Assembly: GCF_001644645.1 (NCBI RefSeq)
Contig: NZ_CP011390.1
Location: 186,001-250,000 of the forward strand
DNA length: 64,000 nt
Direction of reading: 5' to 3'
From: Flavisolibacter tropicus
GTDB taxonomy: Bacteria; Bacteroidota; Bacteroidia; Chitinophagales; Chitinophagaceae
Shown here: one piece after another, positions 1 to 8,780 of the stretch
How positions within the stretch are numbered: position 1 is the stretch's first letter
How the letters are laid out: the number at the start of each line of letters is the position of its first letter
Notes under the pieces: generated by a model
The model's database searches: none
Seen by the model: only the letters and a program-made list of their open reading frames with translations
What the model was told of the DNA's origin: nothing
Translations under genes and position numbers: made by a program

Positions 1-1
1 A

Positions 2-1681
2 GAATCCAAGTTGTACCATCACTTGTTTATTCCCGGTAGCGACATTACACTTTCCCAACAAGAGATATTGCAGTCATTACAGCAGATTCGTAACATATTG
101 GTTAAGGAACACAATAGCTTATTTCTCTTTTTGTTAGATGATCTGATCAATAAAGTAGAGGTATTTGGGTTGCACTTTGCTTCGCTGGATATACGGCAGG
201 AGAGTTCAGTGCATAATACCGTTCTGGAAGAAATAGCAGCAAAGGAAAACCTGCTGCCACGTGATTATGCAACGTTGAATGAGAAAGAAAAGATCGAATT
301 ACTTACATCAATAGAAGGCCGCGCAGATATATCATTGTATGAGGGCCTTACTAAAGATACCTTACAGTCATTTGAAGTAATAAAGGCCATACAGGCCACT
401 AATGGCCCACTAGGCTGTTACCGCTATATCATTAGTCAGTGTACGAGTGCTTTAAATGTGTTGGAGGTGTATGGTTTGTTCTTATGTAATGGCTGGAAAA
501 AAGAAGAACTGTCAGCAGATATCATCCCCTTGTTTGAGACCATTGACGATTTGAAAAGGGCGCCACAGGTAATGCGTGATCTTTATGAGAATCAGGCTTA
601 CCGGCAGCACCTACAACGTAGGAAAAACATACAAACTATTATGGTGGGTTTTTCAGACGGTACAAAAGATGGCGGCTACCTGATGGCCAACTGGAGTATC
701 TATAAAGCTAAAAACGAGTTGTCGCTCGTATCTAAAGAATATGGTATTGAGGTCATCTTCTTTGATGGCCGGGGCGGACCTCCAGCCAGAGGGGGTGGTA
801 AAACACATAAATATTATGCTGCTATGGGCCAACAGATCTCCTCCAAAGAGATCCAATTGACCATTCAGGGGCAAACCATTAGCTCCAATTTTGGCAATGT
901 TGATGCTGCTCAGTATAACATAGAGCAGTTGTTGGATGCCGGAGTTACCAATGTCTTGTTCGCAGACAGTAAGATGCAGATGCTTCCGGAGCAAGAAGAA
1001 GTAATAATTGAACTGGCCGATATTAGCTACCAGGCATATAATCAACTCAAACAGCACCCGCAGTTTTTTGACTATTTAGCAGAGATCAGTCCACTCAATT
1101 ATTTCAGTGACACCAATATTAGCAGCCGTCCTTCTAAAAGAGGAAAGACCAGCGGCCTTACCTTAAAAGACCTTCGTGCCATTCCGTTTGTTGGTGCCTG
1201 GAGTCAAATCAAGCAAAACGTTCCGGGTTATTTTGGAGTAGGAACAGCGCTTCAAACCTTAGATGATAAAGGGAAATTGGAGGATATAAAGCATTTGTAC
1301 AAACAATCGCTTTATTTTAAAACGCTTTTGGATAACTGTGAGATGGTGATGAAGAAAAGTTATTTCTCTTTAACGGCTTACCTGGCTGGTAACCCTGTGT
1401 ACAGCAATATTTATGATATCATTTGGCGCGAGTATGAACTAACAAAAAAATACATCTTGCTGGTTACAGAGCGGCCTGAGTTAATGAGTGATTATCCAGT
1501 AGAGCAATTGTCCATACAAATGAGAGAAAAGATCGTGCTGCCGCTAACCACTATTCAGCAGTTTGCGCTTACCAAACTGAGGGAGGATAAAGAAATGCCT
1601 GCAGAAGAACGCTCTGTTTTGGAACGCTTAGTGGTGCGCACATCTTTTGGAATCATCAATGCCGGAAGGAATTCGGTATAG
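2..1681 (+). CDS. ppc: Phosphoenolpyruvate carboxylase, C-terminal part (cut by window edge)
   Basis: Cytoplasmic anaplerotic enzyme that carboxylates phosphoenolpyruvate to oxaloacetate. The reading frame is open to the left edge (codons from base 2), so the N-terminal third of the usual ~850-900-residue enzyme lies outside. Seen here: the substrate-binding stretch FSDGTKDGGYLMANW near residue 216, the glycine/arginine loop GRGGPPARGGG near residue 252, and a C-terminus ending in INAGRNSV that resembles the conserved C-terminal tail of the family. The TTG at base 11 is not a real start, because conserved sequence continues upstream of it. The gene is a single housekeeping unit with no obvious operon partner in view. 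Identification is certain; only the 5' end is missing. Confidence 0.96.
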   Translation, partial: ESKLYHHLFIPGSDITLSQQEILQSLQQIRNILVKEHNSLFLFLLDDLINKVEVFGLHFASLDIRQESSVHNTVLEEIAAKENLLPRDYATLNEKEKIELLTSIEGRADISLYEGLTKDTLQSFEVIKAIQATNGPLGCYRYIISQCTSALNVLEVYGLFLCNGWKKEELSADIIPLFETIDDLKRAPQVMRDLYENQAYRQHLQRRKNIQTIMVGFSDGTKDGGYLMANWSIYKAKNELSLVSKEYGIEVIFFDGRGGPPARGGGKTHKYYAAMGQQISSKEIQLTIQGQTISSNFGNVDAAQYNIEQLLDAGVTNVLFADSKMQMLPEQEEVIIELADISYQAYNQLKQHPQFFDYLAEISPLNYFSDTNISSRPSKRGKTSGLTLKDLRAIPFVGAWSQIKQNVPGYFGVGTALQTLDDKGKLEDIKHLYKQSLYFKTLLDNCEMVMKKSYFSLTAYLAGNPVYSNIYDIIWREYELTKKYILLVTERPELMSDYPVEQLSIQMREKIVLPLTTIQQFALTKLREDKEMPAEERSVLERLVVRTSFGIINAGRNSV

Positions 1682-1908
1682 ATTGTAGCTCAATTGTAAT
1701 GGGATTTTAGGAAAAGTACTGTGATACGTTATGCACTAAATGGGCGGCTGATTGATAGGGGTGCATTTTAAATTCCCATCCATTCACGGGCCTTACCGAT
1801 TATTTAAAAGACAAGGTATCGATTTTGGGCTCAGAACAATTGATGATAACTCTGGCTGCCAGGCATGGCATTAATGGCTGGAAAGCGTTTAAAATAGCCA
1901 AAAAGAGG

Positions 1909-2325
1909 CTACTGTACTTTAAACCCAACCTTTGCTTTTTGGGTGTGACCATCGTGGTCAAGGTAAATTGATACTTCTGCCAACAAGTTGGCCGGCAAGT
2001 TTAATGCATCAGTTTTCCATTTTTCATTGACGATGACTGTATCGTTATGGTCATGAATATGGATAAAGTATAGACTTTTTGTGGTATCCCTGGTATCGCG
2101 AATAGCCAGATCATAACCATGTATACTGGCAGTAGAAATAGCAGTTGCTTTTATGGTTACCGAGTCGCCGTTGTTATAAACTGCATCTGGAACGGGAGAA
2201 GAAAATTGTAAGGTTGCTACCGGCAGAGGTTCTGATTCATCAGCATCTGCGCTATCATTTCTGCTACAAGACGAATATATAAGACCAAGCCCTGCAATAA
2301 AAGGTAAAGCAACAAAACGGTTCAT
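1909..2325 (-). CDS. Small lipoprotein with a His/Asp-rich motif
   Basis: A 138-residue predicted lipoprotein of unknown role. The N-terminus has a short hydrophobic segment ending in LIYSSC, a weak lipobox, followed by an acidic low-complexity linker (residues ~24-34). The rest looks like a small beta-sandwich domain and carries the motif FIHIHDHNDTV. This recalls small Bacteroidota lipoproteins of the DUF4625 type, but that family assignment is from memory and weak. It lies tail-to-tail with the PEP carboxylase gene and shows no operon partner. The start at 2325 gives a proper signal sequence. Confidence 0.72.
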   Translation of the reverse strand: MNRFVALPFIAGLGLIYSSCSRNDSADADESEPLPVATLQFSSPVPDAVYNNGDSVTIKATAISTASIHGYDLAIRDTRDTTKSLYFIHIHDHNDTVIVNEKWKTDALNLPANLLAEVSIYLDHDGHTQKAKVGFKVQ

Positions 2326-3020
2326 GTTAAAAACCTCCTTGTATAAGATACGAAAAGGGAGGATAAAAGGTTGTTTCCTTCATGATGATTGGCACGATCA
2401 TCTAAAACAGAGAGGAATAACTCATTTTCCAAACAGGAGCCTGGGAAAGATCAAACGGAATATTGATGAGCTTACAGATTAGGTAATGAAATTCTAATAA
2501 AAAAACAAATGGCTTTGCTTTACAATTTTAAACTTTTACTTAATATATTTATATAACAATCCCGTATAAGTTGAAATCACCAGTCACTACCAAAACTACC
2601 CCATAAAGACTGTAAGCCAGTTCCTATTAACTTTTCGACAAATCAATATCGAATTTTTATAAGATCATTCCTTGGCAAAGGATATCAATTAATGATGTTC
2701 TTTCTTATATCTTTTAAAAATATCGATAAACCTGCGGCCTTTACTATGAGGCTGTTTTAAATTGTTCTAGACTTTGGTATCAGGAAAACGTTTAGAGTAA
2801 TTTGTGACAGTTGCCTTAATAGGATCAGTGAATAGCACCTCTAATAAATGCGAAATGTTGCACTTGCCACACTTTATTGTGTCATAATTAAGATGAGCAA
2901 TAAATTAATTGGTACGCAATAATTGCCGACTTCATTAACATTCATAACAGTAAATAGCGCTGAAACTCAATCCCAAAAGGTTGCGAAAGGCGTTTATTAA
3001 CGATAAATCAATTTGGTGCT
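2326..3020. other. Intergenic region, ~700 bp, upstream of the response regulator
   Basis: A+T-rich stretch without a convincing gene. A short open frame from an ATG at 2324 runs about 50 codons on the + strand and stops near 2481. It has no recognisable similarity and overlaps the start of the lipoprotein on the other strand, so it is not called. The 3' part presumably holds the promoter of the response regulator at 3021, but no clean Bacteroidota -33/-7 (TTG / TAnnTTTG) pair with the usual spacing was found. Confidence 0.4.
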
Positions 3021-3662
3021 ATGAAAAAAGTGGTAGCAATAGTAGATGAAGATTGTTTCTTTCAACATATGATTAGTAACGTTTTAAAAGCCAGTAATGA
3101 ATTTGAATTAGGTAAAGTATATACAACAGCGGAAGAGGCTATGGAGCTAGTGGAAAGCCCTGCGGATATTGTATTTGTTGAAATTGCATTACCCGGGATA
3201 AGTGGTATAGAGCTAATTAAAGTATTGCATCAAAATAGTGCTATCCAGTGTATCATTTATAGTAAGAATAAGGAGGACGTTCATATTCTGTCAGCGCTAG
3301 AAAGTGGAGCTTCAGGGTATATTTTAAAAGAAGCCAGGGAGCAGGAGATAAACGGTGCTCTAAATGAATTAAAAAATGGTGGAGCTCCTATGAGTCCGTA
3401 TATTTCTAAACGTGTTATTTCATTTTTTCAGCAGACCGAAAATAAGGTCCAGTCAACTATATTGAGTGAAAGAGAAATGCAAGTGCTTCAGTTATTAGCA
3501 AAGGGGCTGCCGTATAAGCAGATAGCTGAAAGTCTTTATATTAGTTCAGAGACGGTGAAAAGGCATTTGCATAATATTTACCATAAGTTAGGGGTACAGA
3601 ATAAAATTGAGGCAATTAATAAGCTTAATCTGTTACAGGATAGAAATATAAGTAAGCACTGA
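3021..3662 (+). CDS. NarL/LuxR-type response regulator with Glu in place of the phospho-acceptor Asp
   Basis: DNA-binding transcription regulator of 213 residues. Residues ~1-120 form a receiver domain: the acidic pocket DED at 9-11, the beta3 region VFVEIALPGISG where residue 54 is Glu (codon GAA) instead of Asp, Ser81 at the Thr/Ser switch position and the conserved Lys103 (YILKEA). Residues ~147-205 are a LuxR/GerE helix-turn-helix (LSEREMQVLQLLAKG, then SSETVKRHLHNIY). With all other pocket residues kept, D54E may lock the domain in an active-like state or make it phosphorylation-independent; that is inference. No histidine kinase gene is adjacent. It is the first of three regulator-type genes preceding the exopolysaccharide locus, and a role in controlling it is likely but not shown. 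Confidence 0.9.
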   Translation: MKKVVAIVDEDCFFQHMISNVLKASNEFELGKVYTTAEEAMELVESPADIVFVEIALPGISGIELIKVLHQNSAIQCIIYSKNKEDVHILSALESGASGYILKEAREQEINGALNELKNGGAPMSPYISKRVISFFQQTENKVQSTILSEREMQVLQLLAKGLPYKQIAESLYISSETVKRHLHNIYHKLGVQNKIEAINKLNLLQDRNISKH

Positions 3663-4238
3663 AATCTGTATTTAAAACGTTAGTTGACTATATAATCTGC
3701 ACCTATTCATTGGCTATAAGGTTTATGCGAAAAAAAAAGTCTAAATGCCCTATTCGGGTGATTGACTTGCGCAAAGCTGAAAGGTAATTTTGAAATAACA
3801 GGTCAGTCCCCTTTGAAGTTTTACCTACTCGGATCTTACTCCTGATGAAACTTTTACTTTACTTATTTTTTTCACTAGTTGCTATATGTAAATTATATAG
3901 ATACTAGTAGCAAGAAAACGGTGTGAAGCAATGTCTGGAAAGGCGGCAATCACTTGCTGGCAACTTTCCAATTCAACGTTTTTCATTGTAAATGGAAGTG
4001 TATTTAAGACAAATTGAACTGCAAACAACTAGACTTTGGAGAACTACTTATTTCAAATTAACTAGTATAGATCATTGTTTAAAGTGAATTAGCTAAAACC
4101 TGATTTACTTAAAAAAGAGTCGGTTATCGTCTTTCCAATATGTGATGCTAGTATTGGAAGGGAGATAGTGGGATTGAAATTTCTTGTGCTTATTATTTCG
4201 AAGAGACAGCAATTTTAACAACTAACTGTTATTATCAA
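3663..4238. other. Intergenic leader region before the NusG-like gene
   Basis: About 575 bp without a convincing gene between the response regulator and the antiterminator-like gene. It is A+T-rich and contains one clear inverted repeat at 4131-4161, listed separately. Promoter elements for the downstream gene are expected here but could not be assigned with confidence. Confidence 0.4.
4131..4161 (+). promoter_or_regulatory. Inverted repeat / potential leader hairpin upstream of the NusG-like gene
   Basis: CTTTCCAATA at 4131-4140 is mirrored by TATTGGAAGG at 4152-4161, with one mismatch and an 11-nt loop. It lies about 80 bp before the NusG/UpxY-like start. It has no T-run after it, so it is not a typical terminator. 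It could be a protein-binding dyad or an RNA hairpin in the 5' leader. The function is inference. Confidence 0.35.
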
Positions 4239-4769
4239 ATGAATAATACGACAAGCCCTAAGAAATGGTATGCAATTTATACAAAGCCAAAATGGGAAAA
4301 AAGAGTAGATCAACTACTTAAAAATAAAGATATCGAAAGCTATTGCCCCCTTAATAAAGTATGCCGGCAATGGTCTGATAGAAAAAAGATTGTGCAGGAA
4401 CCTTTATTCATCTCCTATGTTTTTGTACAGCTTACGGAAGCTATGATCCACTCAATTAAAGAAGTTGATGGTGTAATTAATTTGGTTTACTGGCTTGGTA
4501 AACCTGCTGTGATTAGGGATGAGGAGATACAGGCTATCAAAGAGTTTTTAGATACTTATGAAAATGTTCAACTTGAAAAAGCGAAGATTAGTATAAATGA
4601 TACGGTCAAAATAATAAGTGGCGCTTTTATGGATATGGAAGGGAGGGTGGTTCAGGTAATGAACAATACAATTAAAGTTATTTTACCATCATTAGGGTTT
4701 GCAATGGTAGCGCCAGTTACAAAAGTAAATGTAATAAAAGCAAAAACTGGTGTCTCGAAAATTGCATAA
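4239..4769 (+). CDS. NusG-family (UpxY-like) transcription antiterminator of the polysaccharide locus
   Basis: A 176-residue NusG paralogue. The N-terminal NGN domain starts WYAIYTKPKWEKRV (residues ~10-23) and continues through PLFISYVFVQL. The C-terminal part (~115-165) carries the KOW-type segment ISGAFMDMEGRVVQVMNNTI. Specialised NusG proteins of this kind (UpxY in Bacteroides, RfaH-like in Proteobacteria) bind RNA polymerase early in a polysaccharide operon and let it read through long transcription units. Its place ahead of a ~34-kb co-directional exopolysaccharide locus fits that role. It is not the housekeeping NusG, which normally sits beside secE and ribosomal protein genes. Confidence 0.9.
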   Translation: MNNTTSPKKWYAIYTKPKWEKRVDQLLKNKDIESYCPLNKVCRQWSDRKKIVQEPLFISYVFVQLTEAMIHSIKEVDGVINLVYWLGKPAVIRDEEIQAIKEFLDTYENVQLEKAKISINDTVKIISGAFMDMEGRVVQVMNNTIKVILPSLGFAMVAPVTKVNVIKAKTGVSKIA

Positions 4770-4921
4770 AGCAAATTGTTATTAAGATTCAACGATTAGG
4801 AGTACAAGTTTAATCCTTTTTGATCTTGAAGTTTTCTATTGCTAACCAGTTGTTTTCTCAATAACCTACACCGCTAGGTTCATTACAAAGGTATTCGATA
4901 CTATTCTTTATAAAAACTGAC

Positions 4922-6187
4922 GTGGAAACACAGCATATCCATTTATTGAATCAAGAAGTAGAAAAGAAACTTGGAAGAAAAATTTTATCTTCTTCTGATT
5001 GTTATGATCTTTCTGCAGAAATTGAGCTTAAGCTAAAAGTTAGAGTCAGTTTCAATACATTAAGACGATTCTTTGGGCTGATAAAGTCTGATCACAAGCC
5101 CTCGATTTTTACATTGAATGCACTTTCCTGTTTTTGCGGCTATTCATCATTTGATGATTTCGAGAACGCTAAAAATGAACCTCATTCAAATACTGAAGTT
5201 ATAGAAGGAAGTGGGTTGTTAAATTACCTAGTGTTGTTATTTAAAAACACAGAAGTAAGTAGCATCCATGACGCAACCTATTTTAGCCTGGTGCAACATA
5301 CAATTGACTATATTTCACATTACCCTTATTTAATTGAACGGTTTCAGAAGGAGATAGCCTCTACAAAAAACGGACAAAACTATTATTATGAAATTTTTGT
5401 TCATTTCGATAAGTTGAATTCATTTTATGGAGATGGCCTTCAGTTTTATCTGCAAAAGAAGAAGGATGTTGAGGCTCAAATTTTTGCTAATTCCTTATTG
5501 TGTTTCACAGGATGGCTAACAGAGTCTAAGGATGAAGTACAAAAGTATCATTCTATTATAATGGATTATACAATCTGTAGATCCATGAAACCTTCAGTTT
5601 GCGCGCGGTATTATGCTGCTCAGCTATTTTATGGTAATGCCATGGGTGTAAGCAATGATGAAGTTGTAGCTGAGGGGATGCAATATTATACTAGTCTTAT
5701 ACCTCAGAAGGATCATTATAACTCCTTTTATTGTTTTGAAATAATCTGGACGGAAGCTTTGATTTTAACAGGCTATTATGAAGAGGCTCTGTTTTATCTC
5801 GACGAGCTTTCCATAAATCTAAATAAGTTCTTCCCGTCGAGCATTGATTTGCCATTAATGGAAGCCATCTTGCTTTTTAAGGCGATTATTTATTACCTGG
5901 AAGGTAAAAAGCAACGAGCGTTAGAGTTATTAGGTTATATATTACCGCAAAAGTTTTGCTTTTTATCCAGGCAGTATCAAACGCTTTTGTATTTACTGCT
6001 AAAAGGTACATTGCGAAATACTAATTCCGAAAATGAACAGGTGAGCCATCTTGTTAGAGAGACAGGGTTCACAAAATTATTATTACTCTGGCAAAATGAG
6101 TACGTTAAGGGGGATATTCAAGACCGTGAGAAGTTTATTTATACTGTGAGCAAAAATGGGCAAAAAAATACTGTTTCAAGTATCTAA
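4922..6187 (+). CDS. Bacteroidota-specific regulator-like protein with N-terminal HTH-like region
   Basis: A 421-residue cytoplasmic protein of unknown function. Residues ~1-80 resemble a short N-terminal region seen in many Bacteroidota proteins: a helix with LSAEIELKLKV, then the helix-turn-helix-like VSFNTLRRFFGLIKS, then NALSCFCGYSSFDDFE. In such proteins this region is thought to be DNA-binding, but that is not proven. Residues ~100-400 are helical and TPR-like in texture, with no signal peptide and no clear membrane segment. The start is GTG at 4922, chosen because the conserved N-terminal region begins there. Its position between the NusG-like gene and the first glycosyltransferase suggests a locus-specific regulator. 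Confidence 0.72.
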   Translation: METQHIHLLNQEVEKKLGRKILSSSDCYDLSAEIELKLKVRVSFNTLRRFFGLIKSDHKPSIFTLNALSCFCGYSSFDDFENAKNEPHSNTEVIEGSGLLNYLVLLFKNTEVSSIHDATYFSLVQHTIDYISHYPYLIERFQKEIASTKNGQNYYYEIFVHFDKLNSFYGDGLQFYLQKKKDVEAQIFANSLLCFTGWLTESKDEVQKYHSIIMDYTICRSMKPSVCARYYAAQLFYGNAMGVSNDEVVAEGMQYYTSLIPQKDHYNSFYCFEIIWTEALILTGYYEEALFYLDELSINLNKFFPSSIDLPLMEAILLFKAIIYYLEGKKQRALELLGYILPQKFCFLSRQYQTLLYLLLKGTLRNTNSENEQVSHLVRETGFTKLLLLWQNEYVKGDIQDREKFIYTVSKNGQKNTVSSI

Positions 6188-6519
6188 TTTAGAAATACCA
6201 AAAAGCAATATAACTGTTACAACTAAATGTATAATTGGCTCGATATGTTATCACTTTAATTAATTTTTATAACGTAATAACATAGCCACCTGGAATTACA
6301 CCCGTCTCAAAATCTGAAAGAAATACAACATGGTAAGGGTGTCTTATAGTGTTGTCATAGTCAATCTAAAAGTAGAAATCTAAAAGCTACACGATAAAGT
6401 TATGTAGTAAACTACGGTACTGTAACTGGGGGCAGCGAAGCTATGAATTCTTATGTAATTGTTATTTCCGTTTCTCCATGGATTTGATCAATTGTATTAC
6501 AAAACTGAATTCATTTGCT
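6188..6519. other. Intergenic region before the first glycosyltransferase
   Basis: About 330 bp without a supported gene. It probably carries a promoter or leader for the structural part of the polysaccharide locus. An imperfect nested dyad is visible at 6398-6427 (outer AGTTA/TAACT, inner GTAGT/ACTAC), but it is too short to be called a terminator or operator. Confidence 0.35.
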
Positions 6520-7782
6520 ATGGAACTACTTTCATCATCAAAGAAAAGAATTCTGTTTATTGGCGGAAACTATTACCCAGAGCCCACAGGAATTGGAAAG
6601 TACAATGGGGAAATGATAGACCAACTTGCCAACTTCGGCTATCAATGTACCGTAATTACTTCTTTCCCTTATTATCCATATTGGCAGGTGCAAAAGCCCT
6701 ACGCCAAGTATTCCTACTGGTTTAAACATGAAAAAAAGAGTGTGCATCCATCTGATGATAACTGTATTGATATTTATAGATGTCCACAATATGTACCTAC
6801 ACGTCCTACTGGATTAAGGCGTATGTTGTTGGACTTTAGCTTTTGCTGTACTTCACTTGTGACAATATTTAAATTGATCTTTTCTAAAAAGTTTGATTAC
6901 GTTTTTACTGTAGTACCTGGATTTCCAGCTGGCATCCTAGGTGTTTTTTATAAAAGGATCAAGGGCGGGAAGTTTATATATCATATCCAGGATTTGCAAA
7001 TAGATGCTGCCAATGATTTAAATATTATTAAGTCCAAATTTATTGTCAGGGTGTTACTTAAAATGGAGAAATACCTATTGAAAAATGCGGATATTGTTAG
7101 TAGCATTTCTCAGGGTATGATCAAAAAGATAAAAAACAAATACAATCGTGAAGTAATACTTTTCCCCAATTGGGTTGACACAAATGATTTCTATCCAATC
7201 ACTGATGCTGAAAACCAAAAAAAGGCTTTTGGCTTTAAGGTTACCGATAAGGTAATCCTATATTCCGGGGCTATAGGAGAAAAGCAAGGATTAGAAATTA
7301 TAATAGAGATAGCGCCCTATTTTAAGGGTAATACAGACTTGAAATTTGTTATTTGCGGATCTGGACCATATAAAGATAAATTGCAGCAAGCTGCTTTGTC
7401 TAAAGGTTGTGATAATATAATCTTTTTGCCCATTCAGCCAGTTGATAAATTAAACCTGTTTTTAAATATGGCGGATGCGCATTTGGTTTTACAAAAGCAA
7501 AATGCTGCTGATTTAGTGATGCCATCTAAGCTTACTACTATTTTTTCAGTTGGGGGAGTGGCTATAGTAAGTGCAAGTACAGGTTCAACCTTACATGATA
7601 TTTTGGTGGCACATAAACTAGGCTTTCCGATTGAACCAGATTGCAAGGAGTCTTTGTTAAAAGCGGTTACTAGTTTTTTGCAATCAGATGTGGAAGTATT
7701 CAAGGTAAATGCACGTGAATATGCTGAAACGCATCTTTCTGTAGATAAGATTATCCCTAATTATTTGAGGCATTTGCAATAG
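6520..7782 (+). CDS. WcaI-like glycosyltransferase (GT4 family)
   Basis: Cytoplasmic or membrane-associated glycosyltransferase that would add one sugar to the lipid-linked repeat unit. The N-terminus ILFIGGNYYPEPTGIGKYNGEM is typical of the WcaI subgroup of GT-B enzymes in colanic-acid-type loci, and the C-terminal half has the GT4 donor-binding fold (VILYSGAIGEKQG, VMPSKLTTIFSVGG). Length (420 residues) fits the family. I prefer the ATG at 6520, because an upstream in-frame ATG at 6478 adds 14 residues not typical of the family. It is the first structural gene of the locus. Donor and acceptor cannot be read from sequence. Confidence 0.88.
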   Translation: MELLSSSKKRILFIGGNYYPEPTGIGKYNGEMIDQLANFGYQCTVITSFPYYPYWQVQKPYAKYSYWFKHEKKSVHPSDDNCIDIYRCPQYVPTRPTGLRRMLLDFSFCCTSLVTIFKLIFSKKFDYVFTVVPGFPAGILGVFYKRIKGGKFIYHIQDLQIDAANDLNIIKSKFIVRVLLKMEKYLLKNADIVSSISQGMIKKIKNKYNREVILFPNWVDTNDFYPITDAENQKKAFGFKVTDKVILYSGAIGEKQGLEIIIEIAPYFKGNTDLKFVICGSGPYKDKLQQAALSKGCDNIIFLPIQPVDKLNLFLNMADAHLVLQKQNAADLVMPSKLTTIFSVGGVAIVSASTGSTLHDILVAHKLGFPIEPDCKESLLKAVTSFLQSDVEVFKVNAREYAETHLSVDKIIPNYLRHLQ

Positions 7783-7937
7783 GAGATACAAAATAAATTC
7801 TTCTCTTATTTTATCTTTTGATTTAAAGGAGCGCGGCCTTCTTCTGCCACTGAACTACTCCTTTTAAGATTTACCAGTTTTTATTTATTTGTTTTTTCAG
7901 CCACTTGATTTAATTCATTAAACTCAGCTCAAAGGAA

Positions 7938-8777
7938 ATGAAAAGTAGACATTGTTTAAGCGTACCTATTAATATGCTTACGCTTGTAGTCTGTGTAGTG
8001 TTATTTTCTTCCTGCATTTTCACAAAGGATCTTAATAAGAATTACACTTATTTTCAAAAGGGCTTAGATAGTGTAGGGTTAAGAGAATTGGATAGTATTG
8101 GTTTGAATATTAAAGAAACTACTATACAGTCAAATGACCTGTTAAGTATTCTAGTATATAGTCAAACAATTAATCAAGAACAAACGGCAGTATTCAATAT
8201 AGCTAATTCCAGTTCTTCGGGTAGTACACAAGGATTGTCTGGTGGAGCGCAAGGTTACAAGGTAAGCTTGATAGGAACTATCGATATGCCAATATTGGGT
8301 ACTATAAAAGTGGCAGGACTAACTCAAAGTGATCTGCAAAAGATATTGGTAGAAAAACTTACACCTTATGTTAAGAATCCATCTGTGATCATTAAGCTAA
8401 TGCAGTTTAATGTAAATGTATTGGGAGAGGTGAAATCTCCAGGCATTCATAGTTTTCAATCGGAAAAGGTAACTATTCTTGATGCTATAAGTTCTGCCGA
8501 GGATTTAACTGACTATGGCAGAAGGGAAGATATATTGGTAATTAGAGAAGAGGATGGAAAGAGAGCCTTTTATAAAATTGATTTAAGAACTGCCGATCTA
8601 TTTAAATCTCCTGTTTATCAACTACGACCTAATGATGTGATATACGTATCACCAAATAAAAATAAGTTAAGCATGTTGAACGTGAATCCTGAGGCTCAAC
8701 GAAAAACGGGGTTGCTTTTTGCTGTAACATCCACTTTGATAGGGTTAATTTCATTGGTTGTGAATTTAAGTCGATAG
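7938..8777 (+). CDS. Wza-like polysaccharide export lipoprotein
   Basis: Outer-membrane export protein of the Poly_export/SLBB family, 279 residues. A signal sequence ends at a lipobox with Cys26 (VVLFSSC). Residues ~40-135 are the polysaccharide export domain (QSNDLLSILVYSQTIN, then YKVSLIGTIDMPILGTIKV), followed by an SLBB domain (NVLGEVKSPGIHSF). The C-terminus has a hydrophobic helix (LLFAVTSTLIGLISLVVNL), comparable with the C-terminal outer-membrane helix of Wza. The Wzc-like gene follows 3 bp downstream, the usual pairing of OPX and PCP proteins. Together they form the export channel for the polymer. Confidence 0.93.
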   Translation: MKSRHCLSVPINMLTLVVCVVLFSSCIFTKDLNKNYTYFQKGLDSVGLRELDSIGLNIKETTIQSNDLLSILVYSQTINQEQTAVFNIANSSSSGSTQGLSGGAQGYKVSLIGTIDMPILGTIKVAGLTQSDLQKILVEKLTPYVKNPSVIIKLMQFNVNVLGEVKSPGIHSFQSEKVTILDAISSAEDLTDYGRREDILVIREEDGKRAFYKIDLRTADLFKSPVYQLRPNDVIYVSPNKNKLSMLNVNPEAQRKTGLLFAVTSTLIGLISLVVNLSR

Positions 8778-8780
8778 AAT

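Noticed and set aside
653..1057. Minus-strand open frame of 134 codons inside PEP carboxylase
   Set aside because: It is entirely opposite a highly conserved coding region and has no coding features of its own.
1756..1969. Open frame without a start between PEP carboxylase and the lipoprotein (reads ...DYLKDKVSILGSEQLMITL...)
   Set aside because: There is no start codon at a sensible place, it runs into the opposite-strand lipoprotein gene, and no similarity was recognised. It could be a remnant but cannot be supported.
2324..2481. Plus-strand open frame of about 50 codons after the lipoprotein start
   Set aside because: It overlaps the lipoprotein start and has no recognisable domain, ribosome site or conservation evidence.
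7825..7868. Possible terminator (AAAGGAG / CTCCTTT) between the WcaI-like and Wza-like genes
   Set aside because: The stem is only 7 bp with a loop of over 20 bases; too weak to call.
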